Origin: Gammaproteobacteria bacterium
GTDB taxonomy: Bacteria > Pseudomonadota > Gammaproteobacteria > Pseudomonadales > Azotimanducaceae
Length of the DNA stretch: 6,191 nt
Direction: 5' to 3'
Assembly (NCBI GenBank): GCA_002712135.1
Contig: PASO01000065.1
Span: 31,332-37,522 of the forward strand
Position numbers and translations under genes: made by a program. This document shows, one piece after another, positions 1-5,325 of the stretch. Below the pieces are notes generated by a model. It was not told where the DNA came from. It was given only the letters and a program-made list of their open reading frames with translations, and ran no database searches. Each line of letters starts with the position of its first letter. Positions within the stretch are counted from its first letter, which is position 1.

Positions 1-606
1 GATGTCGACAAACTTGAAACACAGTGCACCCATGCCCCGATGGGCGGCGTATCGAATGGTGTCTAGCTGAGAACAGGCAACCCAGAGCGGCGGATGTGGG
101 TTTTGTTGAGGCTTAGGGACAACGGCACGTAACGGAAACTTAAAAAACTCACCGTCGTATTCCCAGGCATGGTTCCAGAACATGGGCATCACGCATCTGA
201 CGGCATCCTCCCACACATCGCGCTTGTCCCGATATCGAAGGTTAAAGGGATGCAATTCTGTGACGGATGATCCCTCACCCAAACCCATTTCTACTCTGCC
301 GTCAGAAATCAAATCCAGCGTACCAACTTTTTCCGCCACACGCGCAGGATGGTTGGTGGTCATCTGAATAATTCCATGACCAAGTCGAATGTTTTGGGTT
401 CGCTGACTGGCCGCTGCAAGAAACACCTCTGGCGCTGAAGAATGTGAATATTCTTCAAGAAAATGGTGCTCGACTTCCCAGGCGTAGTCATAGCCCAGTT
501 TGTCTGCTAGTTCGATCTGGGTTAGCGATTGTTTCAGTAATGCGTGTTCGCTGTCTTCATTCCATGGACGAGGCAATTGATGCTCGTAGAAAACCCCAAA
601 TTTCAT
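1..606 (-). CDS. Luciferase-like monooxygenase (LLM class flavin-dependent oxidoreductase), 3' end beyond window
   Basis: This is a partial flavin-dependent oxidoreductase of the bacterial-luciferase TIM-barrel superfamily. The first 202 residues are visible and the C-terminal part lies beyond the left edge. Family members oxidise aldehydes, ketones or other organics using reduced FMN supplied by a separate reductase. The protein begins MKFGVFYEHQLPRPW, a typical first beta strand. Residues 44-60 (EVEHHFLEEYSHSSAPE) form the conserved His-rich segment near the flavin, and residues 74-80 (RLGHGII) and 103-113 (GRVEMGLGEGS) are also typical. The start is the ATG at 604-606, with AGGGG at 611-616 four bases upstream. 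It is transcribed away from the SCP2-like/hydrolase pair. Superfamily assignment is firm; the substrate cannot be read. It is clearly different from the LLM at 2237-3103, so the two are not a recent duplication. Confidence 0.93.
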   Translation of the reverse strand, partial: MKFGVFYEHQLPRPWNEDSEHALLKQSLTQIELADKLGYDYAWEVEHHFLEEYSHSSAPEVFLAAASQRTQNIRLGHGIIQMTTNHPARVAEKVGTLDLISDGRVEMGLGEGSSVTELHPFNLRYRDKRDVWEDAVRCVMPMFWNHAWEYDGEFFKFPLRAVVPKPQQNPHPPLWVACSQLDTIRYAAHRGMGALCFKFVDI

Positions 607-641
607 CTATCCCCTAGTCTTAAGATGTTCGGTGAACAGGC

Positions 642-671
642 AGCATACCTTTTCCATCGCTTCGTTGGCAA
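642..671 (-). promoter_or_regulatory. Possible sigma70-type promoter for the left LLM gene
   Basis: Read on the minus strand, TTGCCA (666-671) resembles a -35 box and TATGCT (642-647) a -10 box, with an 18-bp spacer. Transcription would start near 635, about 30 bases before the ATG at 606. The match is moderate (5/6 and 4/6 to consensus), so this is a candidate only. The rest of the divergent gap (607-730) must also hold the promoter for the plus-strand pair, but no convincing plus-strand boxes were seen. Confidence 0.3.
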
Positions 672-716
672 TTTGCACCTTGCCGAAACACATGGCATGG
701 GTCACCATCCAGACCC

Positions 717-723
717 AGGAGGA
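717..723 (+). promoter_or_regulatory. Strong ribosome binding site fixing a GTG start
   Basis: AGGAGGA at 717-723 lies seven bases before the GTG at 731. It is nineteen bases before the next in-frame ATG at 743, too far to serve that codon. An in-frame TGA at 725-727 rules out any start further upstream. The GTG is therefore the chosen start of the small gene. Confidence 0.8.
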
Positions 724-730
724 TTGATCT

Positions 731-1114
731 GTGGAAAACTTGATGGATAGCTTGCAGGCCGTGGTAAACGAGGATGCGTCCCTACAGCATTGGGGTCGAT
801 GTGTATCGCTGGAATTTCTTCTGGGTGTTGGTAACACCGATTACCTGATCCGAATCGAGGAAGGCAACGTCACCGGCGTGCGATTGAGGTCTCTTCCAAT
901 TGAATCCGGCGTCTTCACGATCCGAGCGGCCGCTGACGTTTGGGCAGAGCACTGGCGACCAGTACCCAAACGGGATTATCACGACCTATTCTCTATGTTA
1001 TCGGCAGGTCTTGCACAGCTAGATGGTGACATCACACCACTGATGCAGAACCTTATCTACTTCAAGGAACTGATCGCAGCACCCCGAACTATCGTTGAGG
1101 GAGCCGAGGTATGA
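731..1114 (+). CDS. Small protein, possibly SCP2-like (sterol carrier fold), upstream partner of hydrolase
   Basis: This 127-residue cytoplasmic protein has no signal peptide or membrane segment. From the pattern of its sequence I tentatively assign it to the SCP2-like lipid-binding fold. Residues about 26-50 (beginning SLEFLLGVGNTDYLIRI) alternate like beta strands and end in a turn (EEGNVTGV), followed by a strand and a C-terminal helical part (about 82-118) with the segment HDLFSMLSAGLAQLDGD. The length suits a stand-alone SCP2 domain. No catalytic motif is visible. The start is GTG, supported by the strong ribosome binding site at 717-723. Its stop overlaps the start of the hydrolase in ATGA, implying translational coupling, so a role in holding or delivering a hydrophobic substrate to that enzyme is plausible but inferred. 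It could instead be an uncharacterised family that merely resembles SCP2. Confidence 0.75.
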   Translation: MENLMDSLQAVVNEDASLQHWGRCVSLEFLLGVGNTDYLIRIEEGNVTGVRLRSLPIESGVFTIRAAADVWAEHWRPVPKRDYHDLFSMLSAGLAQLDGDITPLMQNLIYFKELIAAPRTIVEGAEV

Positions 1115-1971
1115 GAATGGAACCCTGCTACGAACCTATCATCGGCCGATACTGCAATCTGGAAACTGCCGGTATCGAGCATAGAATCTATGTGGAAGAG
1201 GCGGGAGAAGGTATCCCGCTGGTATGCCTCCATACGGCAGGTGCTGATAACAGACAGTTCCGCCATCTGCTCTGTGATGAAGAAATCACGAACACCTACC
1301 GTGTGATTGCGTTCGATGCACCGTGGCATGGAAAATCGAATCCTCCCGTCGGCTGGCAGAACGATGATTATCAATTAACGTCAGACGGATATAAGGAACT
1401 AGTACAGTCTTTTTGTAGTGCACTGGATCTTGACCAACCCGTGTTAATGGGATGTTCAATGGGTGGCCGCATTGTTCTCCATCTTGCCTTAGCTGCACCG
1501 GATGATTATCGCGCGGTGATCGCACTCGAAGGTGCTGACCGCTTGCAGCCCTACTACGACACCTCATGGCTCAACAGACCCGATGTACACGGTGGTATGG
1601 TTTCTGCCGGTTTTGTTTCTGGTCAGATCGCTCCAGAAAGCCCGTCTGAATACCGCTGGGAAACCTTATGGGGTTATATGCAATCAGGACCTGGCATCTT
1701 TAAGGGAGACCTGTATTTCTACTGGCAGGACGGTGACTTTGATGACCGGTCTGGAAAGATTGATACCGATCGATGCCCCGTCTATCTGTTATCTGGTGAA
1801 TATGACAACTCCTGCACACCGGAAAGAGCCCAGGCTACGGCGGAGCGAATCAAAGGATCAAAACTGACGGTGATGGAGGGATTGGGTCACTTCCCCATGT
1901 CGGAAAATCCAGCGCTATTTCGCGAGCATCTGCTACCAGTGCTTGAAGAAATAGCTTTGGGGTCGGAGTAG
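1111..1971 (+). CDS. Alpha/beta-hydrolase (serine esterase/lactonase type)
   Basis: This 286-residue soluble hydrolase has a complete visible catalytic triad. The nucleophile is Ser116 in the elbow GCSMGG (114-119), the acid is probably Asp232 in SGEYDNSC, and the histidine is His260 in GLGHFPMSENP. HTAG (41-44) is the oxyanion-hole region and FDAPWHGKS (68-76) the conserved loop after strand 4. Members hydrolyse esters, lactones, C-C bonds or similar; the exact reaction cannot be read. Translation probably starts at the ATG at 1111, with GAGGGAG at 1097-1103 seven bases upstream and a 4-bp overlap with the preceding gene. The ATG two codons later (1117) is an alternative. The last residues GSE and the TAG stop lie inside the left inverted repeat of the element at 1960-2248, so the native C-terminus may have been replaced. 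An esterase role on an oxygenated product of the nearby LLMs is inferred. Confidence 0.93.
   Translation: MRMEPCYEPIIGRYCNLETAGIEHRIYVEEAGEGIPLVCLHTAGADNRQFRHLLCDEEITNTYRVIAFDAPWHGKSNPPVGWQNDDYQLTSDGYKELVQSFCSALDLDQPVLMGCSMGGRIVLHLALAAPDDYRAVIALEGADRLQPYYDTSWLNRPDVHGGMVSAGFVSGQIAPESPSEYRWETLWGYMQSGPGIFKGDLYFYWQDGDFDDRSGKIDTDRCPVYLLSGEYDNSCTPERAQATAERIKGSKLTVMEGLGHFPMSENPALFREHLLPVLEEIALGSE
1960..1970 (+). repeat. Left terminal inverted repeat
   Basis: GGGTCGGAGTA is a perfect inverted match to 2238-2248. It is read in frame by the hydrolase as Gly-Ser-Glu and the first two bases of its TAG stop. Beyond the perfect 11 bases the two ends keep some purine-conserving similarity, suggesting a longer, decayed repeat. 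Confidence 0.75.
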
Positions 1972-1990
1972 AATAGTACTCACCTAAGCT

Positions 1991-2030
1991 CCATCAACGG
2001 TGTACGCAGCCGGTCCGGATGGTTGTTTTT
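1991..2030 (+). terminator. Possible intrinsic terminator after the hydrolase
   Basis: CCATCAACGG (1991-2000) can pair with CCGGATGG (2015-2022), giving about eight base pairs with a two-base bulge and a 14-base loop. TTGTTTTT (2023-2030) follows directly. It lies 20 bases after the hydrolase stop in the right orientation to end that transcript. The bulge and long loop make it weak. Confidence 0.35.
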
Positions 2031-2077
2031 CTCGGCGGCTTGCGCCCCTCCCGGTTACCCTCAACTCCTCCACAAGC

Positions 2078-2120
2078 CCTTTCAGGTCTTGCTTCCCCAA
2101 TTCGGCGCTGCGCCTGAAGG
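2078..2120. repeat. Imperfect hairpin with nested GC-rich stem
   Basis: CCTTTCAGG (2078-2086) pairs with CCTGAAGG (2113-2120) with one bulged base. A competing compact stem, TTCGGCGC with GCGCCTGAA (2101-2118), lies at its right side. The arrangement resembles the GC-rich bulged palindromes of REP sequences and supports the segment being a structured element, not random spacer. Confidence 0.5.
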
Positions 2121-2184
2121 CTACGAAAACGAACCCCCAGGCCCAACTATTGTATGACAGACACCGCGTGTACTAATCGTGAAA

Positions 2185-2212
2185 TGACCCTAAGTAAGCG
2201 CCATTAAGGTCA
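2185..2212. repeat. Hairpin TGACCCTAA / TTAAGGTCA
   Basis: Nine-base arms at 2185-2193 and 2204-2212 match with a single mismatch around the loop GTAAGCGCCA. The right arm is shared with the next hairpin (2207-2249), so the two structures exclude each other. Confidence 0.5.
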
Positions 2213-2249
2213 GAGTTAGTGCCGGACTCCAACACTTTACTCCGACCCT
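2207..2249. repeat. End hairpin containing right terminal inverted repeat
   Basis: AGGTCAGAGTTAGTG (2207-2221) is an imperfect complement of CACTTTACTCCGACCCT (2233-2249), so the right end folds into a stem of about 14 pairs around an 11-base loop. The right arm includes the 11-bp terminal repeat (2238-2248) and the TAA stop of the LLM gene (2237-2239). In the minus-strand transcript this stem straddles the stop codon and could protect the mRNA end or slow transcription. Confidence 0.55.
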
Positions 2250-3103
2250 GCAAGATCGCCAATATCGTCCCAGATGCGCTTGAGTTCATCAAGGTGTTCC
2301 TGGGGAGAGAAACCACGATCCATGCAGCCTACCGCCGTATGGGTAACACCCAGATCTTCGACGCTCTTGATGCGGTCTCGCTGCTTGTCTCGGACTGTGC
2401 GGAACGTATGACATTCAATACCGATATCGTCAGGATTCCGATCATGTTCCTGAGCTACCCGGCGGACCGTCTCAATTTCTTCACCCAGCTTAGCGTGAAA
2501 GAACGGGAACCAGCCATCGCCGATTCGTCCTACTCTCTCTACCACTGCTGGTGCGGTGCCCCCCAGCCATACCGGGATAGTCCTTCTGGGTGGTAACGGA
2601 TTGATACCCGCGTCGGTAATAGTGTGCCATTTGCCTTCATAGGTGATCGTATCTTCGGCCCACAATCGACGCATAACATCAATCTGTTCCTCTGAGCGCT
2701 TACCGCGGTTGCGAAAGTTCTCGCCCAGGGCTTCGTACTCCACATCATTCCAGCCCGTACCGATACCCAGTCGCAATCGACCGCGTGCCAATACATCCGC
2801 ACAGGCCGCCTGCTTGGCAACTAGCGCAGTCTGGCGCTGCGGCAGAATCACAATGGCAGAAGCCAATTCTATGGTCGAAGTAAGCCCGGCAAGGTAACCG
2901 AACAATACAAACGTTTCGTGAAACGGATCATCAGAGTCGTAGGAGCCATCCCAGTCAGGTCGCGTACCCCTATTCGCCCCCAACACATGGTCATAGGTCA
3001 CCAGATGGTTATAGCCAAGATCCTCTGCGGTTTTTGCAAACTCGGCAACGACGTCCGGGTCAGATCCAATCTCTGAATTGGGAAAAACTGCGCCTATCTT
3101 CAT
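2237..3103 (-). CDS. LLM class oxidoreductase, F420-dependent-type subgroup
   Basis: This complete 288-residue TIM-barrel oxidoreductase belongs to the luciferase-like superfamily. MKIGAVFPNSEIG opens the barrel, and TYDHVLGA (36-43) carries the Asp-His pair typical of the coenzyme-F420-type branch. Residues 86-127 (ILPQRQTALVAKQ, then GRLRLGIGTGWN and EYEALG) form the most conserved block, and PVWLGG (177-182) is the next cofactor-side strand. Length is normal for the branch. AAGGAA (3109-3114) lies five bases before the ATG. It is the second gene of a minus-strand pair, 39 bp after the SDR, and is likely co-transcribed with it. Its final GSE and TAA come from the right repeat of the element at 1960-2248, so a short native tail may be lost. 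Whether it uses F420 or FMN cannot be decided from sequence alone. Confidence 0.93.
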   Translation of the reverse strand: MKIGAVFPNSEIGSDPDVVAEFAKTAEDLGYNHLVTYDHVLGANRGTRPDWDGSYDSDDPFHETFVLFGYLAGLTSTIELASAIVILPQRQTALVAKQAACADVLARGRLRLGIGTGWNDVEYEALGENFRNRGKRSEEQIDVMRRLWAEDTITYEGKWHTITDAGINPLPPRRTIPVWLGGTAPAVVERVGRIGDGWFPFFHAKLGEEIETVRRVAQEHDRNPDDIGIECHTFRTVRDKQRDRIKSVEDLGVTHTAVGCMDRGFSPQEHLDELKRIWDDIGDLAGSE

Positions 3104-3142
3104 TTCAGTTCCTTACTGCTTATCACTCACCTTGGTGTTCAC

Positions 3143-4261
3143 TCATTTCTTATACTCGGGCTCGATACAACCATGCTTAATCAAGGTTTCACCGGTGACG
3201 CGTAACGTGTCCTTTATGTCATGTGGTTTTAGTCCGAGTTCCTCTATCGCTTTAGTACATTTGGCATACAGTCTATGACTCGCGCGCGGAGGATAATAGC
3301 CACCTGCGATATCAATGTCTGGAAATAATTCCCGCAGCATGTCGATGACCATATCAGTGGTGGGTTCACCTGATTCATCAGCAGCGACCATCAGATATCG
3401 GGAACCATTTTGCGCCACATCGCTGGTGGCAGCCAGACGCTGCGTCTCTGCAATATCACGGGTATCAATGATGTTCCAGGAAAAACCCTCCGGAGGGAAA
3501 TCCGTCGTGCCGCCAAGCATCAGGCCAAGACGCCTTTGCCAGAGCACATGGTGCACCTTACCCTTAAGCGGGCCCAGTACGTGGCAGGGACAAACCGTAA
3601 TGACGTCGATGCCGTGCTGAGCGCCATATTCATACGCCATCTTTTCCGTATCCAGTTTGCCTTTGTCGTAGGCCTGGGTTTCGATATTCCACGTATGCTG
3701 CTCCTCACCATTATCGTCAGTAATGATGTGACGTTCCTCCAGCGTCTCGTAGGAGCCACCTGCCCAGTCGTCTTCGGTAAACACATGGTTCTCATAGCGC
3801 CAGGTGTTGTAATGACCTTTTTCTCGCGGACCAAATACCGCTGCCGTGGATGACGTATAAATAAGACGTTTTACTGTCCCCGCCTTACGGCAGGACTCGA
3901 GTACGCCACCAGTCGCGTCCAGCAGACCCTGATAAACGTCCCGAGGGGTATTCTTGCCATAGCTCTTATCGGTACCAATGTTGGCAGCCACATGGAAAAC
4001 CGCGGAGCAACCAGCGAAAGCTTCATCATAGGAACCGTCATTCGCCTTGGCAAGGTCGCAGGAATAGAGCTCGACCGACCCTGAGCCCTGGTCATTTAGT
4101 TCCAGCAGATAGGAAACCTTGTCCTCACGACTTGCATCTCGTACACAAGCGCGAACGTTATACCCATGAGCAACCAGATTAGTGACGACTTCTGAGCCAA
4201 TAAACCCCGATGCACCGGTTACAGCAACGGGACCATCTTCAGGACCTGAGATTGCGGACAT
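3143..4261 (-). CDS. Extended SDR, dihydroflavonol-4-reductase/cinnamoyl-CoA-reductase-like NAD(P)-dependent reductase
   Basis: This 372-residue Rossmann-fold enzyme reduces a carbonyl or oxidises a hydroxyl with NAD(P). TGASGFIG (15-22) is the nucleotide-binding glycine motif, CDL (68-70) the adenine-side Asp, and HVAAN (90-94) the strand-4 motif. YTSS (135-138) supplies the catalytic Ser, and Tyr198 with Lys202 form the YxxxK pair (YDKGK). PCHVLGP (225-231) matches the extended-SDR substrate-side strand. About 60 residues separate the catalytic Ser from Tyr, more than in most family members, because of an acidic stretch around 160-195. AAGGGGGG at 4270-4277 lies eight bases upstream of the ATG. 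It heads a minus-strand pair with the LLM 39 bp downstream and diverges from the aldo-keto reductase, with which it probably shares the control region at 4262-4364. Confidence 0.92.
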   Translation of the reverse strand: MSAISGPEDGPVAVTGASGFIGSEVVTNLVAHGYNVRACVRDASREDKVSYLLELNDQGSGSVELYSCDLAKANDGSYDEAFAGCSAVFHVAANIGTDKSYGKNTPRDVYQGLLDATGGVLESCRKAGTVKRLIYTSSTAAVFGPREKGHYNTWRYENHVFTEDDWAGGSYETLEERHIITDDNGEEQHTWNIETQAYDKGKLDTEKMAYEYGAQHGIDVITVCPCHVLGPLKGKVHHVLWQRRLGLMLGGTTDFPPEGFSWNIIDTRDIAETQRLAATSDVAQNGSRYLMVAADESGEPTTDMVIDMLRELFPDIDIAGGYYPPRASHRLYAKCTKAIEELGLKPHDIKDTLRVTGETLIKHGCIEPEYKK

Positions 4262-4317
4262 GCTCTTATCCCCCCTTAAGGATTAGGAGCAAGAAGTATG
4301 CGGGTGTCGATTTGGAA

Positions 4318-4340
4318 ATACCATACCCGGTATGCTTACC
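4318..4340. promoter_or_regulatory. Nested palindromes, candidate operator in divergent SDR/AKR region
   Basis: CATACC-C-GGTATG (4322-4334) is a perfect palindrome with 6-bp arms. An extra ATACC half-site lies to its left (4318-4322) and an overlapping imperfect palindrome GGTATGCTTACC (4329-4340) to its right. GTATGC recurs at 4296-4301, 34 bp upstream of its copy at 4330-4335, about three helical turns. It sits midway between the two divergent start codons, a usual place for a shared repressor or activator site. No regulator gene is in the window and no convincing -10/-35 pairs were found, so the role is inferred. Confidence 0.45.
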
Positions 4341-4351
4341 AAAATTTTATT

Positions 4352-4357
4352 AGGGAA
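4352..4357 (+). promoter_or_regulatory. Ribosome binding site deciding the aldo-keto reductase start
   Basis: AGGGAA at 4352-4357 lies seven bases before the ATG at 4365. The in-frame ATG at 4332 has no such site and falls inside the palindrome, and it would add 11 residues ahead of the family's usual N-terminus. Confidence 0.65.
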
Positions 4358-4364
4358 TCACCTC

Positions 4365-5324
4365 ATGGAATATATCAATCTCGGTAGAACGGGCTTACAC
4401 ATCAGCCGTCTGATTCTCGGTACGGTCAACTTCGGATTGAACGTGACTGAAGAAGATGCGCATGCCATGCTGAATCATGCGTTTGATAACGGTATCAATC
4501 ATCTCGATACCGCAAACGCCTACAACGGTGGAGTTTCCGAAACAATTCTTGGTAAGTGGCTCTCGAAAGATAAAAGTCGTCGTGACCAGATCGTACTTGC
4601 CACTAAAGTGTATTTTCCAATTGGCGAGGGCCCAAACGATGGTCGCCTATCTGCCTATCATATCCGTCGCGCCTGCGAAGCGAGCCTTCGCCGCCTGCAA
4701 ACCGACCATATTGATCTCTATCAAATGCATCATATCGACCGTCGCACCCCATGGGAGGAAATCTGGCAGGTAATGGAGCAACTGGTTAGAGAGGGCAAGA
4801 TATCCTATGTTGGTAGCAGCAATTTTGCCGGATGGGACATTGCCCATGCCCAGGGACTTGCCAGGGAGCGAAAGTTTCTGGGACTCGTCTCCGAACAAAG
4901 TGTCTACAATTTAGCCAATCGCAGCGTCGAACTCGAAGTCATCCCCTGCTGTCGAGAACTCGGTGTAGGTTTTATCCCCTATAACCCGGTCGGTGGCGGA
5001 CTGCTCTGCGGCGTACTGGACACACCTGCCACCAACCGAAGAGGTGAAACCAGGGTAAGAAATGAAATCAAAGAATTCCGGCCCCAATTGGAAGCTTACG
5101 AACAGTTCTGCAGAGACCTCGGAGAAGAACCAGCCAATGTCGCCCTGGCCTGGATGCTGAGCAGACCGGATGTCACCGCGCCCATTATTGGGCCTCGCAC
5201 GATGGAACACCTCGACGGTAACCTTTCGGCACTAGATCTAAAACTGGAAGAGGAAACACTGGCAAAACTGGACGAGCTCTGGGCGGGTCCCGGTGGTGAA
5301 GCGCCTGCTGCCTACGCCTGGTAG
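4365..5324 (+). CDS. Aldo/keto reductase family oxidoreductase
   Basis: This 319-residue NADPH-dependent (beta/alpha)8-barrel reductase interconverts aldehydes or ketones and alcohols. MEYINLGRTGLHISRLILGT is the standard family opening. The catalytic tetrad is visible: Asp48 (HLDTANAY), Tyr53, Lys81 (ATKVY) and His122 (LYQMHH). GSSNF (150-154) and IIGPRTMEHL (274-283, with Arg278) bind NADPH. SEQSVYNL (176-183) and the C-terminal AYAW also fit the bacterial subgroup related to the YajO and Tas proteins. The length is normal. It diverges from the SDR across a 103-bp control region and converges on the sulfatase with one base between stops, so neither gene has room for a separate terminator. 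The exact substrate is unknown; its place beside an SDR and LLM suggests a carbonyl intermediate of a shared pathway. Confidence 0.94.
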   Translation: MEYINLGRTGLHISRLILGTVNFGLNVTEEDAHAMLNHAFDNGINHLDTANAYNGGVSETILGKWLSKDKSRRDQIVLATKVYFPIGEGPNDGRLSAYHIRRACEASLRRLQTDHIDLYQMHHIDRRTPWEEIWQVMEQLVREGKISYVGSSNFAGWDIAHAQGLARERKFLGLVSEQSVYNLANRSVELEVIPCCRELGVGFIPYNPVGGGLLCGVLDTPATNRRGETRVRNEIKEFRPQLEAYEQFCRDLGEEPANVALAWMLSRPDVTAPIIGPRTMEHLDGNLSALDLKLEEETLAKLDELWAGPGGEAPAAYAW

Positions 5325-5325
5325 C

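Larger units (their letters stand above)
1960..2248. mobile_element. Candidate non-autonomous inverted-repeat element (MITE/REP-like), about 289 bp
   Basis: The segment is bounded by a perfect 11-bp inverted repeat, GGGTCGGAGTA at 1960-1970 and its complement at 2238-2248. It fills the whole gap between two convergent genes. Inside are several hairpins (2034-2046, 2078-2120, 2185-2212, 2207-2249) and a third, degenerate copy of the end motif (GGTCAGAGTTA, 2208-2218). No intact transposase fits in it. A 62-codon open frame on the minus strand (1984-2172, no ATG) could be a decayed remnant. The flanks show no obvious target-site duplication, which would fit HUH-type (IS200/REP-associated) mobilisation better than DDE transposition. 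From memory, motifs such as GTAAGCGCCATTAAGGTCAGA recur near REP-associated transposases in proteobacteria, but I could not check this. The element contributes the stop codons of both flanking genes. Confidence 0.55.

Noticed and set aside
697..708. Small palindrome ATGG-GTCA-CCAT in the left divergent gap
   Set aside because: Four-base arms are common by chance and there is no second copy or promoter box tied to it.
544..750. Plus-strand open frame of 68 codons across the left LLM start and the gap
   Set aside because: It overlaps the firm LLM N-terminus and the start of the small gene, lacks a ribosome site and has no recognisable content.
2219..2596. Plus-strand open frame of 125 codons opposite the second LLM gene
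   Set aside because: It is fully antisense to a well-supported LLM frame apart from a few bases, has no ribosome site and encodes no recognisable motif.
3410..3853. Plus-strand open frame of 147 codons opposite the SDR gene
   Set aside because: The SDR on the other strand has all its catalytic motifs and a good ribosome site; the antisense product resembles no family.
4332..4364. Upstream ATG giving an 11-residue longer aldo-keto reductase
   Set aside because: It lacks a ribosome site, lies within the palindromic control region, and the extension precedes the normal family N-terminus.
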